The notes beneath the pieces are model-generated. The model was not told the DNA's origin. It saw nothing but the letters and a program-made list of their open reading frames with translations, and did no database searches. This document shows, one piece after another, positions 28,978-38,149 of a stretch of 64,000 bases of DNA (position 1 is its first letter; each line of letters opens with the position of its first letter). A program made the position numbers and the translations under genes. The DNA is taken from NCBI GenBank assembly GCA_038043285.1, contig JBBTCJ010000041.1, forward strand, positions 1 through 64,000, read 5' to 3'. Origin of the DNA: JBBTCJ01 sp038043285. Its GTDB lineage: Bacteria; Planctomycetota; Phycisphaerae; UBA1845.

Positions 28978-30228
28978 GTGAATCCACTTGTCGTTCATCG
29001 CGTCACCGTCTATCCGCTGGGAATCCCGTTTCGACAACGCGTGCGGCACGCGGCTGCAGAAAGAACCGCTTCCGACGCCATCGTAGTTCGCGTTGAAACA
29101 GTCCACGGTCATAGCGGATTCGGAGAAACCCTCGCCCGTGAGTACGTCACCGGTGAAACCGCTGCCACGGTGCTTGGCGCGATCCGAGACGTCTACCTGC
29201 CGTTCCTCACGACGTTCCGTGCGCGATCCTTCGCTGACGCGTTCGAGGCGATTGACGCGCTACCCTGGGTTACGCGCGAGGGTCACCCGTGTTCGGCGGC
29301 GAGGGCCGCCGTCGAACTTTCGCTCCTGGACCTCACCCTCCGAATCTTCGCCCGCGACATGGAATCGCTCGTGGGTTGGCTTGATCTTCCCGGCTTTGGA
29401 AAACCCGGAAGTCTAGACCGGATACGATTCAGCGGAGTGCTGGCCTCAGAAGACCTCTCACGCACGATGCGGCAGCTCCGGCTGATGTACTGGTCCGGAC
29501 TTCGTCACTTCAAACTCAAGGTCGGCTTTCCGGAAGACGCCCAGACTGTCCGCGCGGTTGCGCGATATCTGGGAAGCGTCTTGCGTGACGGCCGGGCGAC
29601 GCTGCGAGTGGACGCAAACGGCGCATGGACGGCGGCGTCGGCCCACGATTGGTTGCAGGGCATGCGCGACGTCCCGCTCGTTGCTGTCGAGCAACCGTTG
29701 TCCCCGGCTGACGATTCTAAACTTGTTCCGCTGGTCGACGACGGCTTGTTGTCAGGGACCGTGGGCAGAGTCGGACGCACCCGCTTGCCCGGCAGCGCGC
29801 CAGAGGCACCCATCGTAGTGCTTGACGAATCGCTGCGGACTCTCGACGATGCGCAAACGCTTGTGGAAGCCGGCATCGGAGGCGGATTCAACATCCGCAT
29901 TGCCAAATGCGGTGGATTGATTCCATCGCTGCGACTGGCCGCCTTTGCGCGGCGCGAGGGCGTCCAAATCCAGCTGGGCTGCATGGTAGGCGAGACGAGC
30001 CTGTTGTCCGCCGCGGCCATCCGGTTTCTTGAGGTGTGTCCCGGCGTTCGATGGGCCGAAGGTTGCTTCGGGAAGCTCCTCCTTCGTGACGAAATCGTGG
30101 CTCGGCCGCTTCGTTTTGGGTTTGGTGGGCGACCGCCGAAGCCCAACTCCGGGGGTTTGGGGCCGACACCCGACCCGCGCAACCTGGACCGGCTGTGTAT
30201 TTCCACGCCCGTCCTGTACCAACTCTGA
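28978..30228 (+). CDS. Enolase superfamily enzyme, muconate cycloisomerase/dipeptide epimerase type
   Basis: A 416-residue member of the MLE/MR group, which remove a proton next to a carboxylate using Mg2+. The capping domain is residues 5-135. The barrel holds the KxK acid/base motif K179-L-K181 (FKLKVGF), and metal ligands in RVDANGAWT, AVEQPL and VLDESLRTLDD. The second base is the Lys in IRIAKCGG. The KxK and AKCGG pair fits muconate cycloisomerases, o-succinylbenzoate synthases and L-Ala-D/L-Glu epimerases alike. The last 45 residues (FGFGGRPPKPNSGGLGPTPDP and on) are Gly/Pro-rich and not typical. It starts with GTG. Substrate not assignable. Confidence 0.85.
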   Translation: MNPLVVHRVTVYPLGIPFRQRVRHAAAERTASDAIVVRVETVHGHSGFGETLAREYVTGETAATVLGAIRDVYLPFLTTFRARSFADAFEAIDALPWVTREGHPCSAARAAVELSLLDLTLRIFARDMESLVGWLDLPGFGKPGSLDRIRFSGVLASEDLSRTMRQLRLMYWSGLRHFKLKVGFPEDAQTVRAVARYLGSVLRDGRATLRVDANGAWTAASAHDWLQGMRDVPLVAVEQPLSPADDSKLVPLVDDGLLSGTVGRVGRTRLPGSAPEAPIVVLDESLRTLDDAQTLVEAGIGGGFNIRIAKCGGLIPSLRLAAFARREGVQIQLGCMVGETSLLSAAAIRFLEVCPGVRWAEGCFGKLLLRDEIVARPLRFGFGGRPPKPNSGGLGPTPDPRNLDRLCISTPVLYQL

Positions 30229-30273
30229 CGGCCTTAGCCAACCGATCCATCCAACCGCGCCACCAAAGTCAAA

Positions 30274-30302
30274 GGGCGGAGGCCGACGACCGGCCTCCGC
30301 CC
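30274..30302. terminator. Strong hairpin between convergent genes
   Basis: GGGCGGAGGCCG and its exact complement CGGCCTCCGCCC form a 12-bp GC-rich stem around the five-base loop ACGAC. It stands in the 158-base gap where the enolase-type gene and the protease gene end. There is no T-run on either side, so it may be a bidirectional or Rho-aided stop or an RNA-end stabiliser. Confidence 0.55.
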
Positions 30303-30386
30303 CGTACTCAACTCGTTGATCATGCCGGCGTCATCGAAGCGGCACGCGGATCAGGCGTGGACCACTCCGTTTACGCCGCACCCACG

Positions 30387-31850
30387 TCACGGAGCCAGAT
30401 ACGGCTGGACCGACGCCCAGTAGTAGGCGAACGCTCCGTCGACCGTGGCGTTGTTGGCGGCATCGCATGGATCGCCCGGATTATATCCACAAGCTCCGGA
30501 CAACTGCCCGACGACCTGGCTCGTGTCCTGTCTCACGACCGGCGAGCCGCTGCTTCCGCCGTCGGTCGCGCCGAGTGTGTCCTGGCTGTAGATGCGCTCG
30601 CCGCGAGGCCAGCCCGTGCAGGTCGGCTTGCTTGTGTCAACATTCTGCTCCGAATACACCTGGGGTCCGAACTGCGGGTTGCTGACGCGCTTGAGGGCAA
30701 CTCCGTTGGTGTTCGCTACGGCCGCGCTCGTCCAGCCGAGGAACACCGATCCGGCGGGGGGATTGGTGTTCAAGGTCACCAGTGTGTAGTCGCCCCTGCG
30801 GTTCGTGGACCGAACTGTCGAGCCGGTGGTCTTGTAGGGCCAGCCGGAGTTGCTCGGGCACGCTCCGTTGCACGACGAAGTGCGGAACCGCCAGTAGAAG
30901 GAGACATTCTTGGCCGTCGCCGTCTTGCTGAAGCAGTGATTGGCCGTCAGGAAGAAGTTGTTCAACGTCGCGTTGCTGTCGGTCAGCAATCCGCCGCTGC
31001 ACGTGTAAATGTAGGGGCCGGCGATCCACTCCATCTTGGCAATGGCGTCCCGGATGTTGTTCGCCGCGGCGTAGCACGAGGCGTCGACGATGCAGGCCAC
31101 GTTGCCGCAGAAGCTCGCCGCAGTGATCGTTGATTCCACGAACGCCCGGCTGATGTACCCCACTTCCGTCATGGTGAACGAGGATCCGCGAAGATCGGCT
31201 CGCGTCTGCGCCTTGAGCATGACGATTCCCGTCTCCGAGAAAACCGACTCGGTCCAGAACTCGCCGTCCCCGCTGGGGCCCATGGCCGTGTACGGTCCGT
31301 AGGTCTCGCCTTCCGGGCTGAAGAAGTACAATTCCGCGCCGTTGGTCAGGTTCACGTTTTCAAGGTGAATGCGAAGACCGCCCGCGCCGTCGGCGGAGAC
31401 CGCCTGCGCCCAGACGTACAGGCCGTCCGCGGTTTCCTGGGCCGTGCCCGTCCCCTTGCCACGGCTGTTTTTCGAGGCACGAGTCGTCGAAGGATCGGAC
31501 AAGGAGATCCCAGCGCCCAGCGACTTGACCAGCCCGACCCGCAGCGGCGCGACTTCGCCTACGGGAGTTATTTCAAGCTGGGCCAGTTCCTCGTCGCTGA
31601 ACTCGATGCGAACCGTGGAGTCGAAGGTCGCGTCCGGAAGGTCCGCCGAAAGCATGTCGAACATCCCTTGCTGGATCGCGAAAAACTGCTCCGGCGTGTA
31701 ACCGACCTCCGAAACTTCGGAGAACGTCTCTACGACGCCGTCTCTTGCCGGCGTCACCGCCGGCTCAGCCGCCCACGCCACAGCAGCCAAGGCAAACGGT
31801 AACGCTCCCGCTGTACACCGTACAACAAGCTTCCCATACGTTCCCGACAT
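30387..31850 (-). CDS. Secreted trypsin-like serine protease
   Basis: A 487-residue exported protein. The ATG at 31850 is chosen because GGGAGGTAAGGC precedes it and it opens a signal peptide (residues 1-28, ending AVAWAAE). Residues 30-240 form an N-terminal region of mainly beta type. The chymotrypsin-fold domain follows, with the triad H305 (LTANHCF), D354 (RRGDYTLVTL) and S434 (GGSSGSPV). Several Cys residues (248, 253, 259, 284, 306, 327, 331, 411) could form disulfides. The layout resembles lysyl endopeptidase-type enzymes, which have similar Cys-rich catalytic domains, but specificity cannot be read off. Probably secreted for extracellular proteolysis. Confidence 0.87.
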   Translation of the reverse strand: MSGTYGKLVVRCTAGALPFALAAVAWAAEPAVTPARDGVVETFSEVSEVGYTPEQFFAIQQGMFDMLSADLPDATFDSTVRIEFSDEELAQLEITPVGEVAPLRVGLVKSLGAGISLSDPSTTRASKNSRGKGTGTAQETADGLYVWAQAVSADGAGGLRIHLENVNLTNGAELYFFSPEGETYGPYTAMGPSGDGEFWTESVFSETGIVMLKAQTRADLRGSSFTMTEVGYISRAFVESTITAASFCGNVACIVDASCYAAANNIRDAIAKMEWIAGPYIYTCSGGLLTDSNATLNNFFLTANHCFSKTATAKNVSFYWRFRTSSCNGACPSNSGWPYKTTGSTVRSTNRRGDYTLVTLNTNPPAGSVFLGWTSAAVANTNGVALKRVSNPQFGPQVYSEQNVDTSKPTCTGWPRGERIYSQDTLGATDGGSSGSPVVRQDTSQVVGQLSGACGYNPGDPCDAANNATVDGAFAYYWASVQPYLAP

Positions 31851-32165
31851 GTGCCTTACCTCCCACCATGAGAACCCTGCCGCACGGGCGCGCGCCCGTT
31901 CGTCGGCAGTAACCATTTCATTTTCCATGAGCTGAGGGACTGGGCGCGCTGTGCGACCGCCCGGCAAAACGCCGGACGGGGTTGAAAGTGCGTTGACCTC
32001 CGCCACCGGCCTGCCCCAATCCGATAACGAAAAACGACGAAGAGGCACAACTTGCCCACGAAATCTGCTGCCGGAAACACCCTGGCGACAGGGACGACTC
32101 CAAGAACCCATCGCGAAGGGAAAAGAAAGGCCGCCGACCCGATTGCCCGACGCAAAAGAGTCAGT

Positions 32166-32191
32166 TTGCTTTCCTCGTCCGAGAAAAGCAA
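32166..32191. repeat. Inverted repeat in the protease leader region
   Basis: TTGCTTTCCTC and GAGAAAAGCAA flank the loop GTCC, pairing along 11 positions with one G-T type mismatch. An A-run follows on the plus strand, which on the minus strand precedes the hairpin, so it does not fit a classical terminator in either direction. It is about 320 bases upstream of the protease start. Confidence 0.4.
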
Positions 32192-32359
32192 GAAAAAAAT
32201 CCGTGCCGCATCGAAAAACTGAAAATTGTGCAGGTGCACCATAAACGCGACGGCTCGGGCGATCGGGTGTGAAGATGCGATACTGTCGTAACTCGAAATC
32301 GTTTGATCGTTTCGGGTGGCGGCGCGTGCGGGAGCAATCGCGTCGGGGACGGAGAGAGG

Positions 32360-32380
32360 GCCGCTCTCTGACGGTCGCGG
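32360..32380 (-). repeat. Dispersed intergenic motif, copy 2
   Basis: On the minus strand it reads CCGCGACCGT followed by CAGAGAGCGG. It matches copies at 23357 and 53429 over most of about 20 positions and has CCGC/GCGG at its ends. Confidence 0.5.
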
Positions 32381-32445
32381 AACGGATCCTGTACTCGGTT
32401 TGTCGCGTGACCTTACACTACCCGCGCACCGAGGATCGTGATTGA

Positions 32446-34149
32446 CTAAAACGTCTCGTCAAACGTAGCTGCGGACGGCAGCGTGCTTTGCGGTTCGTCG
32501 CCTGATTTCCCGACGTATTCGGTCAACACACGCCAGGTCTCGGCGGCCCGATCGAGCAGGCCAAGATTCTGCAGCGCCAAGCCGAGGTGGGCCAGATAGT
32601 TGGCGTTCTTCGGCTCGCGCCGAGCGACCTCGTCGAACTGATCGACGGCCAGGGCAAACTGTCCGCGATCGGAGAATAGCAACCCAAGCTGGTAGTGCAG
32701 CGCGATGGATTCCGAGTCCAGTTCCAATGCCTTCCCGGCTTTGTCCAGCGCGTCATCGAGTCGGCCGGCCTCCCATAGTGCAAGCGACAGCTTCACGTTG
32801 GCGGCGGTGTACTGCGGGTTGATCGCCGTCGCCTTTTGCAGCGACGCAATCGCGTCTTCCAACTTCCCCTGGTGCCGAAAAAGCACTCCGAGGCGATAGT
32901 GCAGGTCGGCATGATCCGGGTGGCGCAGGAGGGCGCCGCGGATGTTTTCGATCTGCCGGTTCACCATGTCGGCGACAGCAGGCTTGTTCGGGCCTGCCGG
33001 GGAGGCAACCACGGCCCGTGGGGAAAGGTATCGCTCGGCTTCGCGCACGGGTCCAAGTTGCAGATGAAGCCGGGCGACCTCCCCGAACAGCAAGGTGCTG
33101 TTAGGCTCGACGGCGGACGCCAGGTCCATGGTCTCACGAGCCTGTTCCGTTTTCCCCGCCGCGACCTGGGCCGCGCTGAGTCCAACAAACGCACCCAATA
33201 CGCGATCGTTGAGTTCGATCGCCCGGCAGAAGGCCTCGGCGGCCGCCGCCAGTTCCCCCATGCGAAGACGACACGTTCCGATCTTGGTGATCGCCTCGAG
33301 GTAGTCCGGGTTGAGTTCCAACGCCCGTTGATATTGCCCGAGCGCTTCCTGCTCTTGACCGACCTTGTGATACAAATCGCCCAACTGCAATCTTAAGTCG
33401 CCGCACTCCGGCCGCTCGGCGACGAGGGTCTTTTGGCGGTCAATCGCCTCGTCATATCGCCGGGCTTCGATCAGCGACCGAACGAGCTGATCGCGCGCGT
33501 CCCAATTCGCGGGGTCAATGGCAATCGCAAACTCGAACCGTCGAACCGCCTCGTCAACGTTGCCCGTCCGCAAATGCATGCAGGCCAAGGCCAGGGTGGC
33601 GCCGATGTCGGTCGGATCGTGAAAACAGATGTCCTCGTACTGCTCGATGGCCTGGGCGACGTTGTCAAGACGCAGGCTGATCGCCGCAAGACGTTCGCGG
33701 GCATTTCGCAGCCTCGGCGCGACCGCCAGGGCGGAGCGATAGAACGTGGCAGCCTCTTCGGGTTCGCCCAGCCGCTCGAGGCAAAACCCGATCGCGTACA
33801 GCGTTGCGGCATCCCCGGGAAAGTGCTCCAGGGATTCGTGGAGTTGCTCCAGGGCGTCGCGAGTTAAACCGAGTTCGTCCAACACGCAGGCAAGGCCCAC
33901 GCGTGAAACGCGATCGCGGGCGTCGATTTTCAGCGCCTCGGCGAACGCCTCCCGCGCCTGGCGAAGATCCTTGCTCGCGAGCATGGTCAGCCCGCGCACC
34001 TGATGCCGGGCCGCCTCTGCAGACGGTCCATCCGCCGCGTCCCCCTGTGCGCCGCCGGACGTCGGTCCGTTCACCACCAGCAGGTCACGGAATGCCGCGC
34101 GCAGCTCGGCGAGCAACCCCCTACCGAGAATCTCCAGCAGTTGTGACAT
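32446..34149 (-). CDS. Long tetratricopeptide-repeat protein
   Basis: A 567-residue soluble protein made almost wholly of TPR helix pairs from about residue 45 on. Examples are YAIGFCLERLGEPEEAATFYRSAL, LALACMHLRTGNVDEAVRRFEFAI and YQLGLLFSDRGQFALAVDQFDEVA. About 14 repeats can be counted by eye. There is no enzymatic domain, signal peptide or membrane helix. TPR arrays scaffold protein complexes. It begins 15 bases after the end of another TPR gene on the same strand, so the two are probably produced together and may interact. Partner unknown. Confidence 0.82.
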   Translation of the reverse strand: MSQLLEILGRGLLAELRAAFRDLLVVNGPTSGGAQGDAADGPSAEAARHQVRGLTMLASKDLRQAREAFAEALKIDARDRVSRVGLACVLDELGLTRDALEQLHESLEHFPGDAATLYAIGFCLERLGEPEEAATFYRSALAVAPRLRNARERLAAISLRLDNVAQAIEQYEDICFHDPTDIGATLALACMHLRTGNVDEAVRRFEFAIAIDPANWDARDQLVRSLIEARRYDEAIDRQKTLVAERPECGDLRLQLGDLYHKVGQEQEALGQYQRALELNPDYLEAITKIGTCRLRMGELAAAAEAFCRAIELNDRVLGAFVGLSAAQVAAGKTEQARETMDLASAVEPNSTLLFGEVARLHLQLGPVREAERYLSPRAVVASPAGPNKPAVADMVNRQIENIRGALLRHPDHADLHYRLGVLFRHQGKLEDAIASLQKATAINPQYTAANVKLSLALWEAGRLDDALDKAGKALELDSESIALHYQLGLLFSDRGQFALAVDQFDEVARREPKNANYLAHLGLALQNLGLLDRAAETWRVLTEYVGKSGDEPQSTLPSAATFDETF

Positions 34150-34163
34150 GGATTCCCCGATGC

Positions 34164-35366
34164 CTAGGCTTCCATCGCCGCCAGCGCCGTCTTCGCGGCT
34201 TCATATCGAGAGTTCAACGTCAGGGCGTGCCGGAAAGCGCTGCGGGCCTTGGTCACCCGGCCCTGATCTTTGTAGAGGCTGCCGAGCAGATAGTAGACGT
34301 CGGCGTACTCCGCACCGGCACGCACGGCTTGCTCCAGTCTTTCCGTCGCGTCCGCGTGGCGAGCAGCGCCGCGATACAGTTTCCCCAGCTCGATCAAGGC
34401 GCGAACGCACTTCGGATCCAGGGCGACAGCCTGCTCATTCTCAGAGATCGCATCCTTGTTTCGCCCCAGGCGCGCCAACACCCGCCCGCACTGGAAGTGA
34501 AGGTCGGCATGCCCGGGTTTGCGAGTCACCGCGGATTGCACGGTCCGAAGCAGCGTGGAAAACACGCCCTCGTCGACAAGGTCCGTCGGCAGGGCAAGAA
34601 GGGCGTCGATAAAGTCCGGATCGGCCTCTACCAGCTGAAGCATTTCCGCGACAATCGGATCATGCCCGGTCTCGGAATCGGATGCCACTGTCCCGCGCAC
34701 CTGCACGATTCGCCCCTGTTCGTGAAGCGCCTTGGCCGCCTGCGCCATCAGGAATGCAATACGCGGGTCATGCGGACGGGCGTTTTGGGCCCGCTGAAGG
34801 TGCCTGACCGCGTCAGTAAGAGCGTGACGAGCGCCCAAACACAACGCGATCTGAACCAACGCCTCGGAATGGTTCCGATCGATGCTGATGGCTTGCGTGA
34901 AACGCAGCTCAGCCTCCTCAAGCTCATCCGAGGCGGCAAGCATGACGCCGAGTTGATAGTGCAACTCCGCTGAGTTCGGATCGTCCAGAATGGCGGCGCG
35001 AAGCTGCTCCATCGCCTGAGCGTGCCGTGCATCATTCCAGGTTGCCCAGCTTTCCCGAATCTGCGACGCTTCGGTGAACTCCGGAGTTTGAGATGTCTGG
35101 GCGAACAAATCGCAGGCGGCGGCAAGCTCACCTTGCTCCGCCTGCAACGCACCAAGACACGAACTCAACACCGGAGTCGCGCCGATTTGGTTCAACACCC
35201 GCGCCAACACGGCGATGGCTTCGTCAAAACGTCCGGCGTTCATCAGACATATTCCGCGGCGGGTGTCATCGGCGGCTCGAAGTCTGGCCGCCACGCGGGC
35301 GGCCATGTCCTCATGGAGCGGTCGATCCTGCTCGCCTCGATTGGGTGGGAGGGGGTTGGTGTTCAT
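34164..35366 (-). CDS. Tetratricopeptide-repeat protein
   Basis: A 400-residue soluble TPR protein, upstream gene of a two-gene unit. Repeats include ICLMNAGRFDEAIAVLARVL, YQLGVMLAASDELEEAELRFTQAI, FQCGRVLARLGRNKDAISENEQAV and YYLLGSLYKDQGRVTKARSAFRHAL. A segment of about 60 residues (215-255) breaks the regular pattern. No signal or membrane helix. Its architecture resembles the next gene's product, perhaps by old duplication. It is divergent from the acyl-CoA ligase gene, with about 230 bases between. Confidence 0.8.
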   Translation of the reverse strand: MNTNPLPPNRGEQDRPLHEDMAARVAARLRAADDTRRGICLMNAGRFDEAIAVLARVLNQIGATPVLSSCLGALQAEQGELAAACDLFAQTSQTPEFTEASQIRESWATWNDARHAQAMEQLRAAILDDPNSAELHYQLGVMLAASDELEEAELRFTQAISIDRNHSEALVQIALCLGARHALTDAVRHLQRAQNARPHDPRIAFLMAQAAKALHEQGRIVQVRGTVASDSETGHDPIVAEMLQLVEADPDFIDALLALPTDLVDEGVFSTLLRTVQSAVTRKPGHADLHFQCGRVLARLGRNKDAISENEQAVALDPKCVRALIELGKLYRGAARHADATERLEQAVRAGAEYADVYYLLGSLYKDQGRVTKARSAFRHALTLNSRYEAAKTALAAMEA

Positions 35367-35594
35367 GGCGCACTCCGTCCAGACTCGCCAGGGGCCGCCC
35401 CCGACGCGGGTCCATATCTATCGGCGAACCAGGGCGCGGCGCTCATCGGCTGGAAGAGGCCCTTGGGGGCAGGTACTCAGCGGCGGACAGGGTTCGAGGT
35501 TATCGGCCTTTCTCACTGCTTGGGGCCTGGGGACGCCGTTCCGTGAATGCACCGGGGCGCGGGTGCGTTTCCCCGCACGCGGATCGTCAGTACG

Positions 35595-37076
35595 ATGGAA
35601 TCCATGCTCGTCGATGCGCTTGTGGAGACGTGCCAACGCTTTCCGAAACGCCCAGCGGTATGCGACGACACGCGCGTTTTGAGTTACGCGCAATTGACCC
35701 GATTGGCAGCGGCGATTCGCGGGCTCGTTCCGGCGCTAACGCAATGCGAGCGGATCGGAATCGCGTTGCCCGCCTCGACCGCCTTCCCGGCGGCGCTGTT
35801 CGGAACACTTTGGGCGAACAGAATCCCCATCCCGCTCAACTTTCTTCTTAGACCCCAGGAACTGGCGCGAATCGTCACCGACGCGGGGATCGACGCCATC
35901 ATCACCATCCGACACTTCGCGTCGCTGGTGTCCCAACTGCCGGTCCGCGCCTCGTTCCTGGAGGATCTTCCACTGAAGCGCGCGATGTTCGCGGCAATGT
36001 TGCGACGGGCTCCGCTTCCGCCGCGAGTCAGCCGGGATCAGACGGCCGTGATTCTCTACACTTCGGGGACCTCGGCGGAGCCGAAGGGCGTCGAGCTTTC
36101 GTTTGGGAACTTGTACAGCAACTGCCGCGACGCCATCACATCTCTGGGTATCGATCCCGGCCAGCGCTTTCTGAACATCCTTCCGCCGTTTCATGTGTTC
36201 GGTCTGACGGCGGGAGTGCTGGTTCCCGTCTTCCTTGGCGCGACGGTCCATTGCCTTCCACGGTTCAACCCGATCGCCACGGTCCGGGCTGTTGAGAAGC
36301 ATCGCATCTCCGTTCTGATGGCGATTCCGAGTATGTACGCTGCGATGCTGCGTACGAAGTCCGCCGGTCCGGAGGCGTTTCGCTCATTGTACCTCGCCTT
36401 CAGCGGCGGCGAGCCGCTGCCCGACAGCGTGCGCGACGCCTTCCGTGCACGCTTCGGCGTAACCCTGCATCAGGGATACGGCCTGACGGAGACGTCCCCT
36501 ATCGTCAGCGCTTGCTCGCCGCACGAGTTCCGCGAAGGAACCGTCGGTAAGCCGATCCGCAACGTGGAGTTGCGTATTATCGGCGCAACCGGGAAAGACC
36601 TCACCACCGGGTTCGAGGGCGAGATTCTTGTTCGCGGACTGGGGGTGATGAAGGGCTATTTCAACAAGCCCGACGAGACGCGAAAGGTGATCGACGAGGC
36701 CGGATGGTTCCATACGGGGGACATCGGGCGGATGGACACGGACGGCTTCCTTTCCATTACCGGTCGCGCCAAGGAAATGCTGATCATCGGCGGGGAGAAT
36801 GTTTTTCCCCGTGAAATCGAGGCCGTCCTGGAATCGCACGACGCCGTCCTTCAGGCGGCAGTGATCGGCGTGCCCGACGGCCTGCGCGGAGAGGTTCCCG
36901 TTGCGTTCGTGATTCCCAAAAAAGGCGAAGAAATCTCGACCGATGAGCTGCGGAACTTCGCGCGAAAGTCGCTCCCGAGCTTCAAGACCCCGCGGCGTAT
37001 CGAGATCAGGGAGGATCTGCCCACCGGCCCAACCGGGAAGATTCTCAAACGTCGCCTGCGCGAGCTGCTTGGATGA
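35595..37076 (+). CDS. AMP-dependent acyl-CoA synthetase/acyl-acid ligase
   Basis: A 493-residue adenylate-forming enzyme. The signature motifs are the P-loop-like ILYTSGTSAEPKGVELSFGN (about residues 155-174), GYGLTETSP, and the hinge and metal block GWFHTGDIGRMDTDGFLSITGR. The ending PTGPTGKILKRRL carries the catalytic lysine. The FPREIEAVLESHDAVLQAAV segment fits fatty-acid or aryl-acid ligases. It activates a carboxylic acid to an acyl-AMP and then passes it to CoA or another thiol; the acid is unknown. Start uncertain: ATG codons at 35595 and 35604 are both possible. Confidence 0.88.
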   Translation: MESMLVDALVETCQRFPKRPAVCDDTRVLSYAQLTRLAAAIRGLVPALTQCERIGIALPASTAFPAALFGTLWANRIPIPLNFLLRPQELARIVTDAGIDAIITIRHFASLVSQLPVRASFLEDLPLKRAMFAAMLRRAPLPPRVSRDQTAVILYTSGTSAEPKGVELSFGNLYSNCRDAITSLGIDPGQRFLNILPPFHVFGLTAGVLVPVFLGATVHCLPRFNPIATVRAVEKHRISVLMAIPSMYAAMLRTKSAGPEAFRSLYLAFSGGEPLPDSVRDAFRARFGVTLHQGYGLTETSPIVSACSPHEFREGTVGKPIRNVELRIIGATGKDLTTGFEGEILVRGLGVMKGYFNKPDETRKVIDEAGWFHTGDIGRMDTDGFLSITGRAKEMLIIGGENVFPREIEAVLESHDAVLQAAVIGVPDGLRGEVPVAFVIPKKGEEISTDELRNFARKSLPSFKTPRRIEIREDLPTGPTGKILKRRLRELLG

Positions 37077-37136
37077 GGCACCCTGAAGGTCACAGACGAT
37101 GCGACGGGGCGCATGAGGCCCAAGGCTGCCGCAAAA

Positions 37137-37979
37137 TCACGGACTGACGACCACGTCGAGCACCCCGTTGAGGTCAAAATCCCTCGCCAACTCCAACCGC
37201 AGCTTGGGGTTCCATTCGCCGTGCAAATCTTGAAAGAGGTAGTTCGCGCCGCCGGAATGGCGATCGGAAAAGCGATTTCCACTATGCCCGTCGATCCCGG
37301 CGAAATCGGCTTCGCCCGGGTCAATATAGCTGCAGTCGTCCAATCCCACTCCGTCTCCACGCTCGGAGTATTCGTTGGCGTCGCCGATCAACGGCAACTT
37401 GGGGCGAATGGCGTCCAGGGGCGCTGACCGATTAGGATTGGGCTTCACGTCCTTGATCCAGCGACCCTGAGGATCCAGTTTGTACGTCCCCGAGCTCCAC
37501 GCCGGCAGGTACACGCGATAATGTCCGCTGCTGATCCCATCGTCGCCGACCGATCGGCACAGGAAATACTTCTCCCACCGAATGCCGTCAACGTTGCGCT
37601 GAACCGGATAATTCTCGGGAATCTGCACCGCGTCCTGATAGACGTACTTGTACAGGATTTCCATCCAACCATAGGTGACGGCCGTGGAATAGTGGTTCAA
37701 CGACGGGTACCTCTCGCTTCGGGGTCCGGTGAGGTCGTCCCCGCTGGGCAACCAACGCGCCGGGGGCAGCCCGCCGGTAAACATGTTGCTGTAGGTTGCC
37801 AGCGCCTTGCCGAATTCGCTGAGCTTCGCGAGGCAGTGTACGCTCTTGGCCTGCTCCCTTGCACGACTGAGTGACGGCATCAGGATGGTAATCAGAAGCG
37901 TAATGATCGAAATGACCACCAACAACTCGATCAGCGTGAACGCCCCGCGACCGACACCACAAGACCTGCGTATCCCCAT
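37137..37979 (-). CDS. Type II secretion/pilin-like protein with prepilin cleavage head
   Basis: A 280-residue protein. The ATG at 37979 is chosen since GGAG lies seven bases upstream. A prepilin signal (GRGAFTLIELLVVISIITLL, residues 11-30) would be cut before Phe and N-methylated by a prepilin peptidase. The hydrophobic helix continues to PSLSRAREQAKSVHCLAKL, typical of Phycisphaerae/planctomycete pseudopilins. The globular part contains the late DGHSGNRFSDRHSGGANYLFQDLHGEW segment, characteristic of this expanded family (H-x-G-G-x-N followed by D-G/D-H). These are minor pilins or secreted envelope proteins. No secretion genes are adjacent, as is usual for orphan copies. Confidence 0.87.
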   Translation of the reverse strand: MGIRRSCGVGRGAFTLIELLVVISIITLLITILMPSLSRAREQAKSVHCLAKLSEFGKALATYSNMFTGGLPPARWLPSGDDLTGPRSERYPSLNHYSTAVTYGWMEILYKYVYQDAVQIPENYPVQRNVDGIRWEKYFLCRSVGDDGISSGHYRVYLPAWSSGTYKLDPQGRWIKDVKPNPNRSAPLDAIRPKLPLIGDANEYSERGDGVGLDDCSYIDPGEADFAGIDGHSGNRFSDRHSGGANYLFQDLHGEWNPKLRLELARDFDLNGVLDVVVSP

Positions 37980-38149
37980 CACCAAACTCCGATAGGCGAG
38001 CGCAACGTTATGCCTTTCCAATTCCTGGTCCGCCGGATTGTAACGTGTTTCCATTGGCGAATCAATATACGCATCATCGGCACACCGGACCGGTATGCTC
38101 CCGTGCTTTGCCGATCCATTCCGCCGCCGGCAGGCGCGCCCCCGCGCGT

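Larger units (their letters stand above)
31851..32445 (-). other. Intergenic stretch with hairpin and repeat copy
   Basis: About 595 bases between the TPR-protein and protease genes. It holds an 11-bp hairpin (32166-32191) and one copy of the dispersed motif (32360-32380). A long reading frame runs upstream of the protease start, but its composition is Arg-rich and it lacks a ribosome site. No promoter could be fixed. Confidence 0.45.

Noticed and set aside
32166..32191. Rho-independent terminator
   Set aside because: No T-run follows the stem on either strand in the direction required.
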